DNA from: an uncultured Halobacteriovorax sp.
GTDB taxonomy: Bacteria > Bdellovibrionota > Bacteriovoracia > Bacteriovoracales > Bacteriovoracaceae
Assembly: GCA_913061265.1 (NCBI GenBank)
Contig: CAJXVS010000005.1
Span: 124,001 to 188,000 of the forward strand
Direction of reading: 5' to 3'
Length of the DNA: 64,000 bases
Shown: one piece after another, positions 1 through 8,983 of the stretch
Position numbering within the stretch: position 1 is the stretch's first letter
Layout of the letters: each line of letters begins with the position of its first letter
Translations under genes and position numbers: made by a program
Notes under the pieces: generated by a model
What the model saw: the letters and a program-made list of their open reading frames with translations, nothing else
What the model was told of the DNA's origin: nothing
Databases searched by the model: none

Positions 1-1
1 C

Positions 2-1510
2 CTTCATACCAATGATATTCACTCCTATTTTGATCATGTTGAGCATGATGAAGATCAAGGGGGCTATGCCCGCCTTAAGACTATGATCGAATTCTATAAA
101 GCAGAAGCTTTAAAAAAAGGAATAAAGACTATAGTCGTAGATGCCGGTGACTTTATGGAAGGAAACTTCTTTTATATGGCAAAGAATGGAAGAAGAAGCT
201 TCGAGATGCATAATAAGATTGGCTACGATATCTCAGTCATTGGAAACCATGATTATCTTATGGGTACCGATGAGATGGATTCAATCCTCAATGACGTTAA
301 CCCAAAATTTAAATATTTAGGAGCAAACTTTCACGCAGACTCTCGTTATAAAGGCATCAATAAGTTTGTTAAGCCTTACCATGAGATGACGATTGAGGGG
401 GTCAAGGTTGCCTTCTTAGGCCTTACAACAGATGAAATCGTGTTTCGCTGGAGGGTCTATAATGGAGGCATTAGAAAGCCTCTCAAAGACGGCGTTAAGT
501 TTGATAAGATCTTAAAAGACAGGGGTAATGAAGTCATCATTGGACTGACTCATATAGGCCTAGAGAAAGATAAGTTACTGGCCTCTAAAACAAAGAACCT
601 AGACCTCATCATTGGCGGTCACTCTCATGACTTTCTTTATAAGCCTCACTATGAAAAGAATAAAGATAAAAAAAGGATCCCTATTGTTCAGGCCGGGGCT
701 CACGCTGCAGTTCTCGGGCGAATGATCATCGATATAGAAAAATCAGGTTTTAAAGGTATCAAAGAATATGAACTCATTCCTATTAGAGGTGTGCAGGAAG
801 ATGAAGAGATTGCTGACGCTGTTGAAGTGGCTAGAGAAGACTTAGAAAACCAATATGGGCATAATCATCTCTACGAAGAAGTAGGATTCTCTCAACTTGA
901 AGCAGGGGATGATGCTAAGATTTGGAACGCTTATACAACTGACGCTATTTTAGAGAGTACAGGCTCTGACGTCTCCATACACACCACAAGCATGGGGGGG
1001 CCATATTTTCCAATTGGATCAGTCACTAGATTTGATCTGTATAACTCTCATCCTAGATGGTTTGATTTTAATGATGATAAGGGCTGGTTTGTTTATAGGG
1101 CCACTATTAGAGGTTATTGGATCAAATGGATGTTTAAAGCTGTCATGAACTTAGGCATTCCTTTAACATTCTCTGGGATTGATTTTGAATGGAAGAAGAA
1201 TATCTTTGGGAAGTTCACAGTAAAGAATCTCCGTATCAAGGGGAAAAAGATAAAGAGTTTTAAGAATTATGAATTGGCCTTACCAGAGGGCATTGTTAGA
1301 GGAGGCTTTAGGATTTCTCCTTTAGTAGGTCTCTTATTAAAGAAAGCTCATAGGACTCCTATCACAGTGGTTAGCGCCATAGAGAAGAAGCTCCAGACTG
1401 GGGAGCCTATTGATAAGTACTACCTTGAAGAACCTAAGTTTGAAATATTTGGAAGAAAGAAGTCGAGCACTAAAAGAGAGAGGGTCTTTTTCCCTGGAGT
1501 TAAGCGTTAG
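2..1510 (+). CDS. 5'-nucleotidase/metallophosphatase family protein (5' end outside window)
   Basis: The reading frame is already open at base 2 and encodes a DIHS metal-binding motif (LHTNDIHS) before any in-frame ATG, so the gene begins left of the window; 502 residues are visible. Metallophosphoesterase motifs follow in the usual order: GDF near base 143, GNHD near 242, GLTHIG near 543 and GGHSH near 615. These residues coordinate the two metal ions in UshA/CpdB-type enzymes. The second half has the 5'-nucleotidase C-terminal domain look (a stretch around base 920 resembling the adenosine-binding part). The family hydrolyses nucleotides or related phosphoesters, normally in the periplasm or anchored outside. 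The exact substrate cannot be told. Its TAG stop shares bases with the convergent lipoprotein stop. Confidence 0.85.
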   Translation, partial: LHTNDIHSYFDHVEHDEDQGGYARLKTMIEFYKAEALKKGIKTIVVDAGDFMEGNFFYMAKNGRRSFEMHNKIGYDISVIGNHDYLMGTDEMDSILNDVNPKFKYLGANFHADSRYKGINKFVKPYHEMTIEGVKVAFLGLTTDEIVFRWRVYNGGIRKPLKDGVKFDKILKDRGNEVIIGLTHIGLEKDKLLASKTKNLDLIIGGHSHDFLYKPHYEKNKDKKRIPIVQAGAHAAVLGRMIIDIEKSGFKGIKEYELIPIRGVQEDEEIADAVEVAREDLENQYGHNHLYEEVGFSQLEAGDDAKIWNAYTTDAILESTGSDVSIHTTSMGGPYFPIGSVTRFDLYNSHPRWFDFNDDKGWFVYRATIRGYWIKWMFKAVMNLGIPLTFSGIDFEWKKNIFGKFTVKNLRIKGKKIKSFKNYELALPEGIVRGGFRISPLVGLLLKKAHRTPITVVSAIEKKLQTGEPIDKYYLEEPKFEIFGRKKSSTKRERVFFPGVKR

Positions 1511-1818
1511 TAGTGATCTTTTTTAAACTTAACTTCAGAGTCGCTTACTTCGTGAATCTGGCAGCCAAATCTAGGGTTGTCATTTAAGATGCCAACGGCC
1601 TTCTTACCAAGGCCTCTGGCCTCAACAGTTTTATCAGTCCAGTTCACCTTAAACTTTGCAAGAGTCCTTGATTCTTTAGTCACTTCTTTACAAAAGGAGA
1701 TGCTTTGCTCTGCTACAAATAAGCAAGAGCACATCTCTTTAGCTAAGCCCATTGAGGGCGCTTCGTTGTATTTACATGAAGTGATCAAGAGGATGCTTAG
1801 GAGGAGCAGTCTTTTCAT
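1507..1818 (-). CDS. Small lipoprotein of unknown function
   Basis: A 103-residue protein with a lipoprotein signal: basic start, hydrophobic stretch and lipobox ending LITSC, so Cys15 would be lipidated. The mature part has three more cysteines (CSCLF, SFC, FGC) and no fold I recognise. Its ATG overlaps the stop of the upstream beta-lactamase-fold hydrolase by one base (TAATG), so the two are almost certainly cotranscribed and translationally coupled. Its 3' end interlocks by 4 bases with the convergent nucleotidase gene. Function unknown. Confidence 0.75.
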   Translation of the reverse strand: MKRLLLLSILLITSCKYNEAPSMGLAKEMCSCLFVAEQSISFCKEVTKESRTLAKFKVNWTDKTVEARGLGKKAVGILNDNPRFGCQIHEVSDSEVKFKKDHY

Positions 1819-3005
1819 TAGTAGACCCCTCTGCCAGATTTCTTCTTTTCAATATTAAAATCTAAGCCCATGGCATCAAAGAGAAGCTTATACATAGTAT
1901 CTCTTTTTACTTTTTGTTTTGGTTTTCTGCCATCACTTCCCATTCTTAAAATAATCATATTAAGTGAAGGAATCACGCCCATAGTTTGACCACGAAAACC
2001 CATGGCCTGATAAAGATCCTCTGGTGCATGAGGATAGGGTCGGTGTTTATTCATGGGGAGTTTATAGTTTAACCACCAATAACCACCATAGGATTCAACG
2101 TTCAACCTTCTCTGGCCTCTTTCGCGCTTAGGCCTAAACAGAGCTGGAGAAATCCTTTTTGTTGACCACTCTACCCAAGTCTTAGGCAGGAGGGATTCAT
2201 TTTCCCATTTACCATTATTAAGCATGAGAAGGCCAAGCTTGGCGTAGTCCCTTGCTGTTCCCCAACCACCAGAGCCACCAAGAAAGGTTCCTGATAGGTC
2301 TTGCTCAAAGTGAATTGATTTCATCCCAAGCTTGTCAAAGAGTTCGGTCCAAGGAAAGTCGTTATAGGTCTTTTTATTATTGATAGCTTTTTTAAGGATC
2401 CCCATGGCGAGGATAGGCTCGTGAGTACCATAATTAAACTGAGTTCCTGGCGCATGCTTCATCTTACGATTCGTTATACTTAAAGCGGCGTCGATTCTAT
2501 TGTTCTCTGAATAATAAACATAGATAGAATCACTGAGGATAATATTTAGAGGATGCTCTTCATAGAAACGAAAACCAGAGGCCATATTTAAAACATGGTG
2601 AAGCTTAACGTCCTTTGCCTTATCTCTGTTCATAGAAGGATAGTATTGATGAACATAGTCTTCAAGATTTAAGATCTTCTTCTTAATGGCTATCCCCATA
2701 AGGATATTAGTTAAACTCTTAGAGAAAGACCAAAACATATGCTTCTTATCTTTATCATGACCTCTGTCATAGCCTTCATAAACTATGTATCCATCTTTAA
2801 TGATAACAAAGGCGTCAGTCTTATACTTTGCTTCTTTATCCCAGATATAATCCATCAAGAGGTCAAATTTCTTTTGATTAATATTGAGACTATTCAGAGG
2901 CCTGCTCTTCCACTCTTTGGTGGGCCAATAATCCTGAGCAGGGCCTTCAAGAGAGGCCATTAGAATCGATGGTAGGATAAGTCCTAAGAGTAAAAGGGTT
3001 TTCAT
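1818..3005 (-). CDS. Secreted serine hydrolase, beta-lactamase (class C/6-aminohexanoate hydrolase) fold
   Basis: 395 residues beginning with a signal peptide (MKTLLLLGLILPSILMAS). The active-site SxxK motif is present as SFSK (Ser93, Lys96), in a context (FWSFSKSLTN) typical of the class C beta-lactamase / 6-aminohexanoate-dimer hydrolase superfamily. The second motif, usually YxN, appears as YGT, and a GFRGQ segment occupies the place of the KTG or HxG triad. Members include carboxypeptidases, esterases and amide hydrolases; the altered second motif makes a true beta-lactamase unlikely. It is first in a two-gene unit with the small lipoprotein. Export and cell-wall or amide hydrolysis are inferences. 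Confidence 0.8.
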   Translation of the reverse strand: MKTLLLLGLILPSILMASLEGPAQDYWPTKEWKSRPLNSLNINQKKFDLLMDYIWDKEAKYKTDAFVIIKDGYIVYEGYDRGHDKDKKHMFWSFSKSLTNILMGIAIKKKILNLEDYVHQYYPSMNRDKAKDVKLHHVLNMASGFRFYEEHPLNIILSDSIYVYYSENNRIDAALSITNRKMKHAPGTQFNYGTHEPILAMGILKKAINNKKTYNDFPWTELFDKLGMKSIHFEQDLSGTFLGGSGGWGTARDYAKLGLLMLNNGKWENESLLPKTWVEWSTKRISPALFRPKRERGQRRLNVESYGGYWWLNYKLPMNKHRPYPHAPEDLYQAMGFRGQTMGVIPSLNMIILRMGSDGRKPKQKVKRDTMYKLLFDAMGLDFNIEKKKSGRGVY

Positions 3006-3073
3006 TTAATAAGCTTATGTTAGATAAAGGCCCTATTCAAGGAAAGGGGCCCTTATTACAGGGGCAATAAGCC

Positions 3074-4066
3074 TTAGAATTCATTGAAATAAGAGACCTT
3101 TTCTAGGCCCTTATTATTGATAATCCAATGAGAAAGTGGTCTTTGTTTTCTGTCCTTAGGAGTCGTTACATCATACTTCTTAAGCATCTTATTTAGAGTT
3201 GCTTGAGACATAGGGCAGGCAAAACTTGGGTTTAACTTTGTCATTCGGGCCTTGTATTTCTTAAGACCTTTTTTGCTAGCAAACTTTGAGCAGTTAATAG
3301 ATTCATCCATGGACTCATCTATATAATCATTAAAGTCGATGGCCTTCTTTTCATTTACTACCCAGCTACCTTCAGTACAGCTTACGTAAGGACCAAGATT
3401 ATGTTCCTTGCCTAGGATGTCATCACGTTTTTGAAGGACATGATTCCAAAACCTCATGCCATTAAAATTGGCACTTAGGTCGGCGTAAGCGAAGACTCCT
3501 GTTGCTAGGATATTCCCACCTAGGATAGTTTTTTCTTTAGCGATGCCAGACTTGAGGACTCGTCTTATCTTTTTTCCTTTTAGATAATAGCTCTTAAAGT
3601 AGATCTGCCCCATTCCAAACATATGTTCTAACTTATCAACACCAATGACCTGATCACCCATTTTAATCATGGCGGTTAAAGCTAGTGGAGAGTCAGCTGC
3701 GCTCTTTTTTCCTAGAAGGTACCCGTTAAAGATGCTCCAAGTTCCATAAATTGATTCTTTTAAAGGGATGGTTCTTTTGGCAATACTATCTTCATGAAGA
3801 ATATCAATGACTAGTTTTCCTTTAGTATGATTTGAAAAATACTTAGTCAGCTCCTTATAAAGAACCTTCTCGCTTTTTACGGAATTATCACAGCTTCCAA
3901 GAGCATTTAGTTTTTGAGTGGCTATGTCTAAAGATTCATTCGCCATGGCGTTGATCTTTTGAGATTCATCTCTGAGAGGAAGGTCATTAAAAGTGTAATG
4001 ATCAGCTTCGGCAGCTGTTAATTCGCAGCTTAAAAGAAGAAAGAGAAGAGTGAATATAGATTTCAT
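3074..4066 (-). CDS. Secreted protein of unknown function
   Basis: 330 residues with a cleavable-looking signal peptide (MKSIFTLLFLLLSCELTAAEA). I do not recognise the family. A central region with an LEHMFGMGQ segment and a later aromatic stretch (FAYADLSANFNGMRFW) look like conserved core blocks, and the C-terminal half carries several cysteines that could form disulfides. It has 67 bases to the next gene on the same strand, so cotranscription with the beta-lactamase-fold hydrolase is possible. A terminator at 4169-4194 separates it from the protease upstream. Function unknown. Confidence 0.7.
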   Translation of the reverse strand: MKSIFTLLFLLLSCELTAAEADHYTFNDLPLRDESQKINAMANESLDIATQKLNALGSCDNSVKSEKVLYKELTKYFSNHTKGKLVIDILHEDSIAKRTIPLKESIYGTWSIFNGYLLGKKSAADSPLALTAMIKMGDQVIGVDKLEHMFGMGQIYFKSYYLKGKKIRRVLKSGIAKEKTILGGNILATGVFAYADLSANFNGMRFWNHVLQKRDDILGKEHNLGPYVSCTEGSWVVNEKKAIDFNDYIDESMDESINCSKFASKKGLKKYKARMTKLNPSFACPMSQATLNKMLKKYDVTTPKDRKQRPLSHWIINNKGLEKVSYFNEF

Positions 4067-4168
4067 AAATGCTCCGTTTTGATTTAAATCTTTCTAGCAT
4101 GCTTTACGCTCTATGTGTCACAATGCGTTAACAAATACAGGGCAAATATGTCAGGCCAAGAAAAGACC

Positions 4169-4194
4169 AAAAAAAAGGGCCTCATCCGAGGCCC
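4169..4194 (-). terminator. Intrinsic terminator of S1 protease copy 1
   Basis: On the minus strand a 7-bp GC-rich stem (GGGCCTC / GAGGCCC) with a 4-base loop is followed directly by a run of eight T. It lies just past the stop of the protease at 4227. Confidence 0.85.
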
Positions 4195-4226
4195 CTATAT
4201 ATTAACTCTCTCAAGCGATTAACTTC

Positions 4227-5111
4227 CTAGTCGATCAATTTCTTTAACTCTTTAACTTTTTTAATCTTGAAGACTTTCTCGTCTCCTCCATCATTAGAAA
4301 CTCTGTTGCTTACCTGGCAAAACTGAGTTGCAGATCTTACGTAGTCTCTAGCACCTTGAACAAGTATTCCTAGAACTTCACCAGTGTTTTCGTCAAAGAC
4401 AGGTGAGCCTGAGTTACCACCATAAGTATCTAGGTTGGCGTAGAAGAAGTTGATTCTCTTTTTCTTAATAGTTGCTCCGCCTGCAATCTTTAAGGGAAGC
4501 CCAGAAGGATGTCCGATAACAGCAATCTCTGTTCCTGTCTTAGGATTACCTTTCATCTTTAACTTTAAAGGCTCTCTGCCTTCAACAGCTCTATCAAGTC
4601 TAACAATGGCATAATCTTTTGTGGCAAAGATTCCCATCGTTAATTTTTGTCCTAGGACTTCAGTACATGAATAGACATTCTTTTTCGCAATCTTTTCCGT
4701 ACCGGCAGTATAATCAAAGACCCATTTATGGCCTGTACAATCATTCATGTCAGTAACACAATGACCGGCAGTAACAAGGATGTCCTTAGCTACTAAGAAT
4801 CCTGAACAACGAGGTAGAGTTGTTTGTTCAGAAAATCTCTCTTCTTTACAAATACCCATGTCTCTTAAATTTCTTTTTGGAAACCCAAAGAACTCATCAT
4901 CTAAGCTGTATAGGTTACTATTTCGAACTTGCCCAGCAACACTTTTTGCAAGGTTTACTAACTGTGCATCAGCATGATTAGCAACATCTTCTCTGTTGTC
5001 TACGCCGTAGATTAACTTGTTTTGGTTAGCCCCTGCGATAGCAAAGTTAGATGTAAGACCTGTAATGATAAGGGCCTTAGTGGCCATCAAAGCGATTTTA
5101 GTCATGCTCAT
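4227..5111 (-). CDS. Secreted trypsin-fold serine protease (S1, V8-like), copy 1
   Basis: 294 residues from the chosen ATG at 5111, preferred over an upstream in-frame start because a purine-rich site (AGGGGGAAAA) sits just before it and a signal peptide starts there. The catalytic triad is visible: His117 (VTAGHC), Asp166 (DYAIV) and Ser234 (GNSGS). GNSGS rather than GDSGG places it near the V8/glutamyl-endopeptidase branch, but the position equivalent to V8 His184 is a leucine, so Glu specificity is not implied. The mature N-terminus carries the motif YGVDNR, shared with two other proteases at 44.8 and 46.4 kb. It probably acts outside the cell or in the periplasm. A clear terminator follows. 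Confidence 0.9.
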   Translation of the reverse strand: MSMTKIALMATKALIITGLTSNFAIAGANQNKLIYGVDNREDVANHADAQLVNLAKSVAGQVRNSNLYSLDDEFFGFPKRNLRDMGICKEERFSEQTTLPRCSGFLVAKDILVTAGHCVTDMNDCTGHKWVFDYTAGTEKIAKKNVYSCTEVLGQKLTMGIFATKDYAIVRLDRAVEGREPLKLKMKGNPKTGTEIAVIGHPSGLPLKIAGGATIKKKRINFFYANLDTYGGNSGSPVFDENTGEVLGILVQGARDYVRSATQFCQVSNRVSNDGGDEKVFKIKKVKELKKLID

Positions 5112-5210
5112 TTTTCCCCCTGGAATTCTGAATATGGGGTGAACATACAACTAAATAGCACCCTGCGCAATATTGGACGTACTAATTACACAGGGCCGTA
5201 AGTGCCTAAA

Positions 5211-8192
5211 TTAAAGAGTGTTTTCCTTATGAGCTATTAGAATACGCTCTATAACAGCATCTTTGCTCATACTAGTTAAAACACCTGGGTCAACAATATT
5301 TTTAAGAACTTCTGGAAGGACTTGAACATCTTCACTAAGCCTTAGATTCTTGTTGGCGCTAACCTCATCTACTTTCTTTATAGGAGTAAAATGTGGAGTG
5401 CTAAGAAGAACTTCTGGGTTCTCATTCACTATAGTATGGATAGCTTTTAAGACATCTAAGAATGAGTCTAGTTCTTTTTTATCAAAGGATTCAGTCGGTT
5501 CAACCATCATCCCAAGTATCTCAGGGAAGGCCACAGTTGGGGCGTGAAGACCAAAGTCTAAAAAGAGCTTTCCAATCCTAGCAATGGATTGGGCCTTAGG
5601 AGTTCCTGATGCTTCAATCTTGGCAAAGGTCTCTGGTTTAATGGTTAAGATAAACTCATGCATGCGAGGAACGGATTCGGTTCCAACAGGAAGAGTAGGG
5701 TAGAGGTCTTTAATATTTTCATAAAGATACTTTGCCGCCAGAACGGCAACGGCAGACATCTTTCTTGTTCCTTCACTGCCAAGGGCCTTTAAGTAAGTAT
5801 AGCATCTGACTTTATGAGCGAAGTTTCCATAATGGCGATGAAAAGAACCAATAGATTTCTCCATACGTTTTGTTTTAAAGACGCCGTCTTCTTTTAAAAC
5901 TTGAATCCCAGGTAGATAAGGAATTAGTTTTTCGCTAACAGCTACAATAGCATCTCCTGGTCCACCGCCTCCGTGAGGTATGGTCCAAGTCTTGTGAAGA
6001 TTATTGTGAACAGCGTCTACTCCAAGAGCTCCAAGATCAACCCAACTTGCGATGGCGTTCATATTAGCTCCGTCCATATAGACAAGACCGTCAACTGAAT
6101 GGATTAGATCGGCCATGTCTTTGAAGCGCTCTTCAAAGATTCCACTAGTATTAGGGTTGGTCACCATGATGCCAGCGATTCGCGTATTATACTCTTTAAC
6201 TAAGTTTTCAAGTTCAGGGAAATTGATCTGACCCCTTTCATCAGCACCAATAGTCACAATACCTACTTGAACTCCATCAATCTTCTTTGATTCAAATCCT
6301 GCCATAGTAGCAGTGGCGGGGTTAGTACCATGGGCACTTTTAGGAATAAGGATGATGTTCTTAGTCTCTCCGTTCCCATTATCTCTGTGGTAGGCCTGAA
6401 ATAACTTAAGACCGACAAGCTCACCTTGGGCGCCAGCAACTGGTTCTGTAGTAAGCCCTGGAAGACCGGTAATGGTCTTAAAAATCTCTTGAGTTTCATA
6501 GAGAATCTCAAGAGAGCCTTGAGCGAACTCATCAGGGCATTCAGGGTGGAGATCAGTTATGCCAGGAAGTCCTGCAGCGTAGTCGTTGATATAAGGATTG
6601 TACTTCATCGTGCAAGAACCTAATGGATAAATATTATCATCAGGGCTTACGTTTTGTTGTCCTAGCTCATCATAAAAACGAGTTAGTTCTTGGTAATTGA
6701 AATTAGGCAGGCCTACAACCCCTTCTCTTAGAAGATCCTTTTTAATAGGAGAGACTTCTATTTTGTCTTTACTTGGACCATAAGTCTTTTCAAAGACTGC
6801 CACTAATTTTTTAAGATCATCATCTGTTTGAAGATCAGTTACAGTTACTAAGAGATGATCTTCTTCTATAAAAGCTCCAGGAATAATATTAGCGGCAAGA
6901 GCCTCTTTGTTTAGTTCATCAGTCTTTGTAAGCTTTAAACAAAATGAATTATAAAATGAAGTTGAATAGGCAAGTTCAACTCCTTCAAAACCTAAGAGAG
7001 TAGAAGCTAGTTCAAAAGCACTTGTTTGTCCCTTAAGGGTAGCCTCTTTCATCCCTGCTTCCCCGCGGGCCAAGATGGCCGCACCAGCAAGAGTGGCTAA
7101 GAAAGATTGATTAGAACAAATATTGCTCGTGGCCTTCTCTCTTCTTATATGTTGCTCTCTAGTAGAGAGAACCATAGCGAGGGCCTCTTTGCCTTCACTA
7201 TCTTTTGCTTTACCAACATAGCGACCAGCTGTTTGCCTGATGGAGAGCTTATCATTTTCATTGTATCTGATGCCAAAGATTCCAAGACCTGGGCCTCCGT
7301 AGTTAGGACCAATGGCCATGCCTTGTCCTTCACCAACGATCATCGTGCAGCCTGTGTCTCCCCAATCACTTGGAGGAACAAGACCCCCTGTGCTTAGGAG
7401 CATAGGATCGATAACACCAATAGAGAGGAGCTTATTCTCTACGCAGTACCTTGTCAGTTCGTGAACTTCTTCTAAGGTTCCATTATTATTTTTTTGCATA
7501 AAGATAAGTGCCGCAATGTCATCATTGGCCTCGGTTAATCTCTTTAATGCGTCTTGATCTAGAAGACCTGTTTTCTTATTAAGAGGAACTTCAATAAAGT
7601 TTAAGGCCGTCTCTTTAGCTAAAGTTTCAAGAACTTCTTTATCGCCTTTATAAAGTCCTTTTGTAACGAGAACTGTTTTCTTTGTTTTCTTAATCCTAAG
7701 TGCCGTGTTGGCCGCTTCGTAAAGACAAGTTGATCTTTCATAAAAACTTGCATTGATCGCTTCAAAGCCGGTCAGCTTTGAGAGGGCACTTGCGTAGAGC
7801 CAAAGTGTTTGTAGAGTTCCTTGGCTTCTCTCAGGTTGATATGGAGTATAGGCCGTCGTAAGACCTCTGATATCTGAAACATAGCCAACAAGATCTGGAA
7901 CTTTATAAGTTTCAAGTCCGGCACCTAAAAAATGAGGGGTGATCTTATTCTTTGCTGCTACTTCTTCAACGTGAACAATAAGGTCTTCGTAACTTAGGTG
8001 TGGACCAAAGTCTGGTGTCTTATCAAAGAGCACATCTTTATTAATATGGGTAAAGAGATCATCAAGGCTTTTAGCACCAATGTTCTGGAGCATTTCATCG
8101 ATCTCTTGATCAGAGGCGCTTATATAAAAGGGCTTAAGTTCACGTTCTAGTTCTTTAGGATTATAAGGTAGGCGTTCAAAAGGGTGACCCAT
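5211..8192 (-). CDS. gcvP: Glycine dehydrogenase (decarboxylating), P protein of glycine cleavage
   Basis: A 993-residue fused P protein: the N-terminal half resembles the GcvPA subunit (YTPYQPERSQG near residue 120) and the C-terminal half resembles GcvPB. The pyridoxal-phosphate lysine lies in HKTW, followed by IPHGGGGPG, near residue 733. The enzyme decarboxylates glycine and passes the aminomethyl group to lipoyl-GcvH. Length is slightly above the usual 950 or so. gcvT and gcvH are not next to it, so the system is split in this genome. It is transcribed divergently from rsmJ with only 77 bases between the starts. I see no room for a glycine riboswitch in that gap. Confidence 0.96.
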   Translation of the reverse strand: MGHPFERLPYNPKELERELKPFYISASDQEIDEMLQNIGAKSLDDLFTHINKDVLFDKTPDFGPHLSYEDLIVHVEEVAAKNKITPHFLGAGLETYKVPDLVGYVSDIRGLTTAYTPYQPERSQGTLQTLWLYASALSKLTGFEAINASFYERSTCLYEAANTALRIKKTKKTVLVTKGLYKGDKEVLETLAKETALNFIEVPLNKKTGLLDQDALKRLTEANDDIAALIFMQKNNNGTLEEVHELTRYCVENKLLSIGVIDPMLLSTGGLVPPSDWGDTGCTMIVGEGQGMAIGPNYGGPGLGIFGIRYNENDKLSIRQTAGRYVGKAKDSEGKEALAMVLSTREQHIRREKATSNICSNQSFLATLAGAAILARGEAGMKEATLKGQTSAFELASTLLGFEGVELAYSTSFYNSFCLKLTKTDELNKEALAANIIPGAFIEEDHLLVTVTDLQTDDDLKKLVAVFEKTYGPSKDKIEVSPIKKDLLREGVVGLPNFNYQELTRFYDELGQQNVSPDDNIYPLGSCTMKYNPYINDYAAGLPGITDLHPECPDEFAQGSLEILYETQEIFKTITGLPGLTTEPVAGAQGELVGLKLFQAYHRDNGNGETKNIILIPKSAHGTNPATATMAGFESKKIDGVQVGIVTIGADERGQINFPELENLVKEYNTRIAGIMVTNPNTSGIFEERFKDMADLIHSVDGLVYMDGANMNAIASWVDLGALGVDAVHNNLHKTWTIPHGGGGPGDAIVAVSEKLIPYLPGIQVLKEDGVFKTKRMEKSIGSFHRHYGNFAHKVRCYTYLKALGSEGTRKMSAVAVLAAKYLYENIKDLYPTLPVGTESVPRMHEFILTIKPETFAKIEASGTPKAQSIARIGKLFLDFGLHAPTVAFPEILGMMVEPTESFDKKELDSFLDVLKAIHTIVNENPEVLLSTPHFTPIKKVDEVSANKNLRLSEDVQVLPEVLKNIVDPGVLTSMSKDAVIERILIAHKENTL

Positions 8193-8202
8193 TTTCGCTC
8201 CG

Positions 8203-8251
8203 GGTAAAAGGCAATAATTTTCCCTATTTTTACCATGAAAGCCTGCCTTTT
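8203..8251. promoter_or_regulatory. Inverted repeats in the gcvP-rsmJ intergenic region
   Basis: Two inverted repeats share bases: GGTAAAA (8203-8209) with TTTTACC (8228-8234), and AAAAGGCA (8206-8213) with TGCCTTTT (8244-8251). They cannot form together. They could be an operator or mutually exclusive leader hairpins for gcvP. Only the symmetry is seen; function is a guess. Confidence 0.3.
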
Positions 8252-8269
8252 ATCTAGTAGAATTAGCTT

Positions 8270-8983
8270 ATGCACGACGTCCTTCATTGTTTGTTTAATA
8301 CGGAAATTCCCTTTGAGATCTCTCAGTACTTTACTGATATTAGAGAGGTTCACGACTCACCTGAGTCCGGTCTTTATTGGGACGGCAAGGTCCTGGCCTT
8401 TCATTGGTATGACGAGCATCATCAGAGTGAAAGGCGGGAAGTTTTTGAATTTAACCAAATCTTAACAGATCTTGCGCGCAAACTTGGACCACCGCCAAAA
8501 GAACTTCTAGGAAAGGCCCTCGGCAAGGAGGCCAAACAATTAGTTTGGGACTTAACTGCTGGAACGGGAAGAGATGGCCTTAATTTTTATTTATGGGGTC
8601 ATGACGTTCATATGTTTGAGAGAAATATTGTCATAGCGGCGCTTTTAATTGACGCTCTTCGTAGGGCCCCTGAATTAAAAGAGCGCTTACAGATAACCTA
8701 TGGTGAGGCTTCAAAGACTTCTCAATCTGAGACGCCGGACGCTATTTATTATGACCCCATGTTTAAAGAAGACGTAAAGAAATCTAGACCAAGAAAAGAG
8801 ATGGCCTTGTTTAAGATCTTAACTTCTGGAGATGATGACCAGGAAGAGGTCTTAGATTGGGCGTTAAACTCTGGGGCGAAGAGGATCATTCTAAAGAGAC
8901 CAGTCAAGGCCCAGTCTACTGAACCTAAAGCAACTGCCATCTTTAAAGGTAAGACAGTGCGCTTTGATCTCTTTCAACGTTAA
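8270..8983 (+). CDS. rsmJ: 16S rRNA (guanine-1516-N2)-methyltransferase
   Basis: 237 residues matching the RsmJ pattern. A SAM-binding loop reads DLTAGTGRDG near residue 95, then ERNIVIAALL, a catalytic-region block YYDPMF, and the family block KKSRPRKEM, ending with a KRP strand (ILKRPV). RsmJ methylates G1516 of 16S rRNA in the small subunit. The methyltransferase core is intact. It is divergent from gcvP, and its TAA stop interlocks by 4 bases with the stop of the convergent penicillin acylase family gene. Confidence 0.88.
   Translation: MHDVLHCLFNTEIPFEISQYFTDIREVHDSPESGLYWDGKVLAFHWYDEHHQSERREVFEFNQILTDLARKLGPPPKELLGKALGKEAKQLVWDLTAGTGRDGLNFYLWGHDVHMFERNIVIAALLIDALRRAPELKERLQITYGEASKTSQSETPDAIYYDPMFKEDVKKSRPRKEMALFKILTSGDDDQEEVLDWALNSGAKRIILKRPVKAQSTEPKATAIFKGKTVRFDLFQR

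Noticed and set aside
8193-8269. Glycine riboswitch upstream of gcvP
   Set aside because: The gap to the divergent rsmJ is only 77 bases and lacks the tandem aptamer elements; a glycine riboswitch needs more length.
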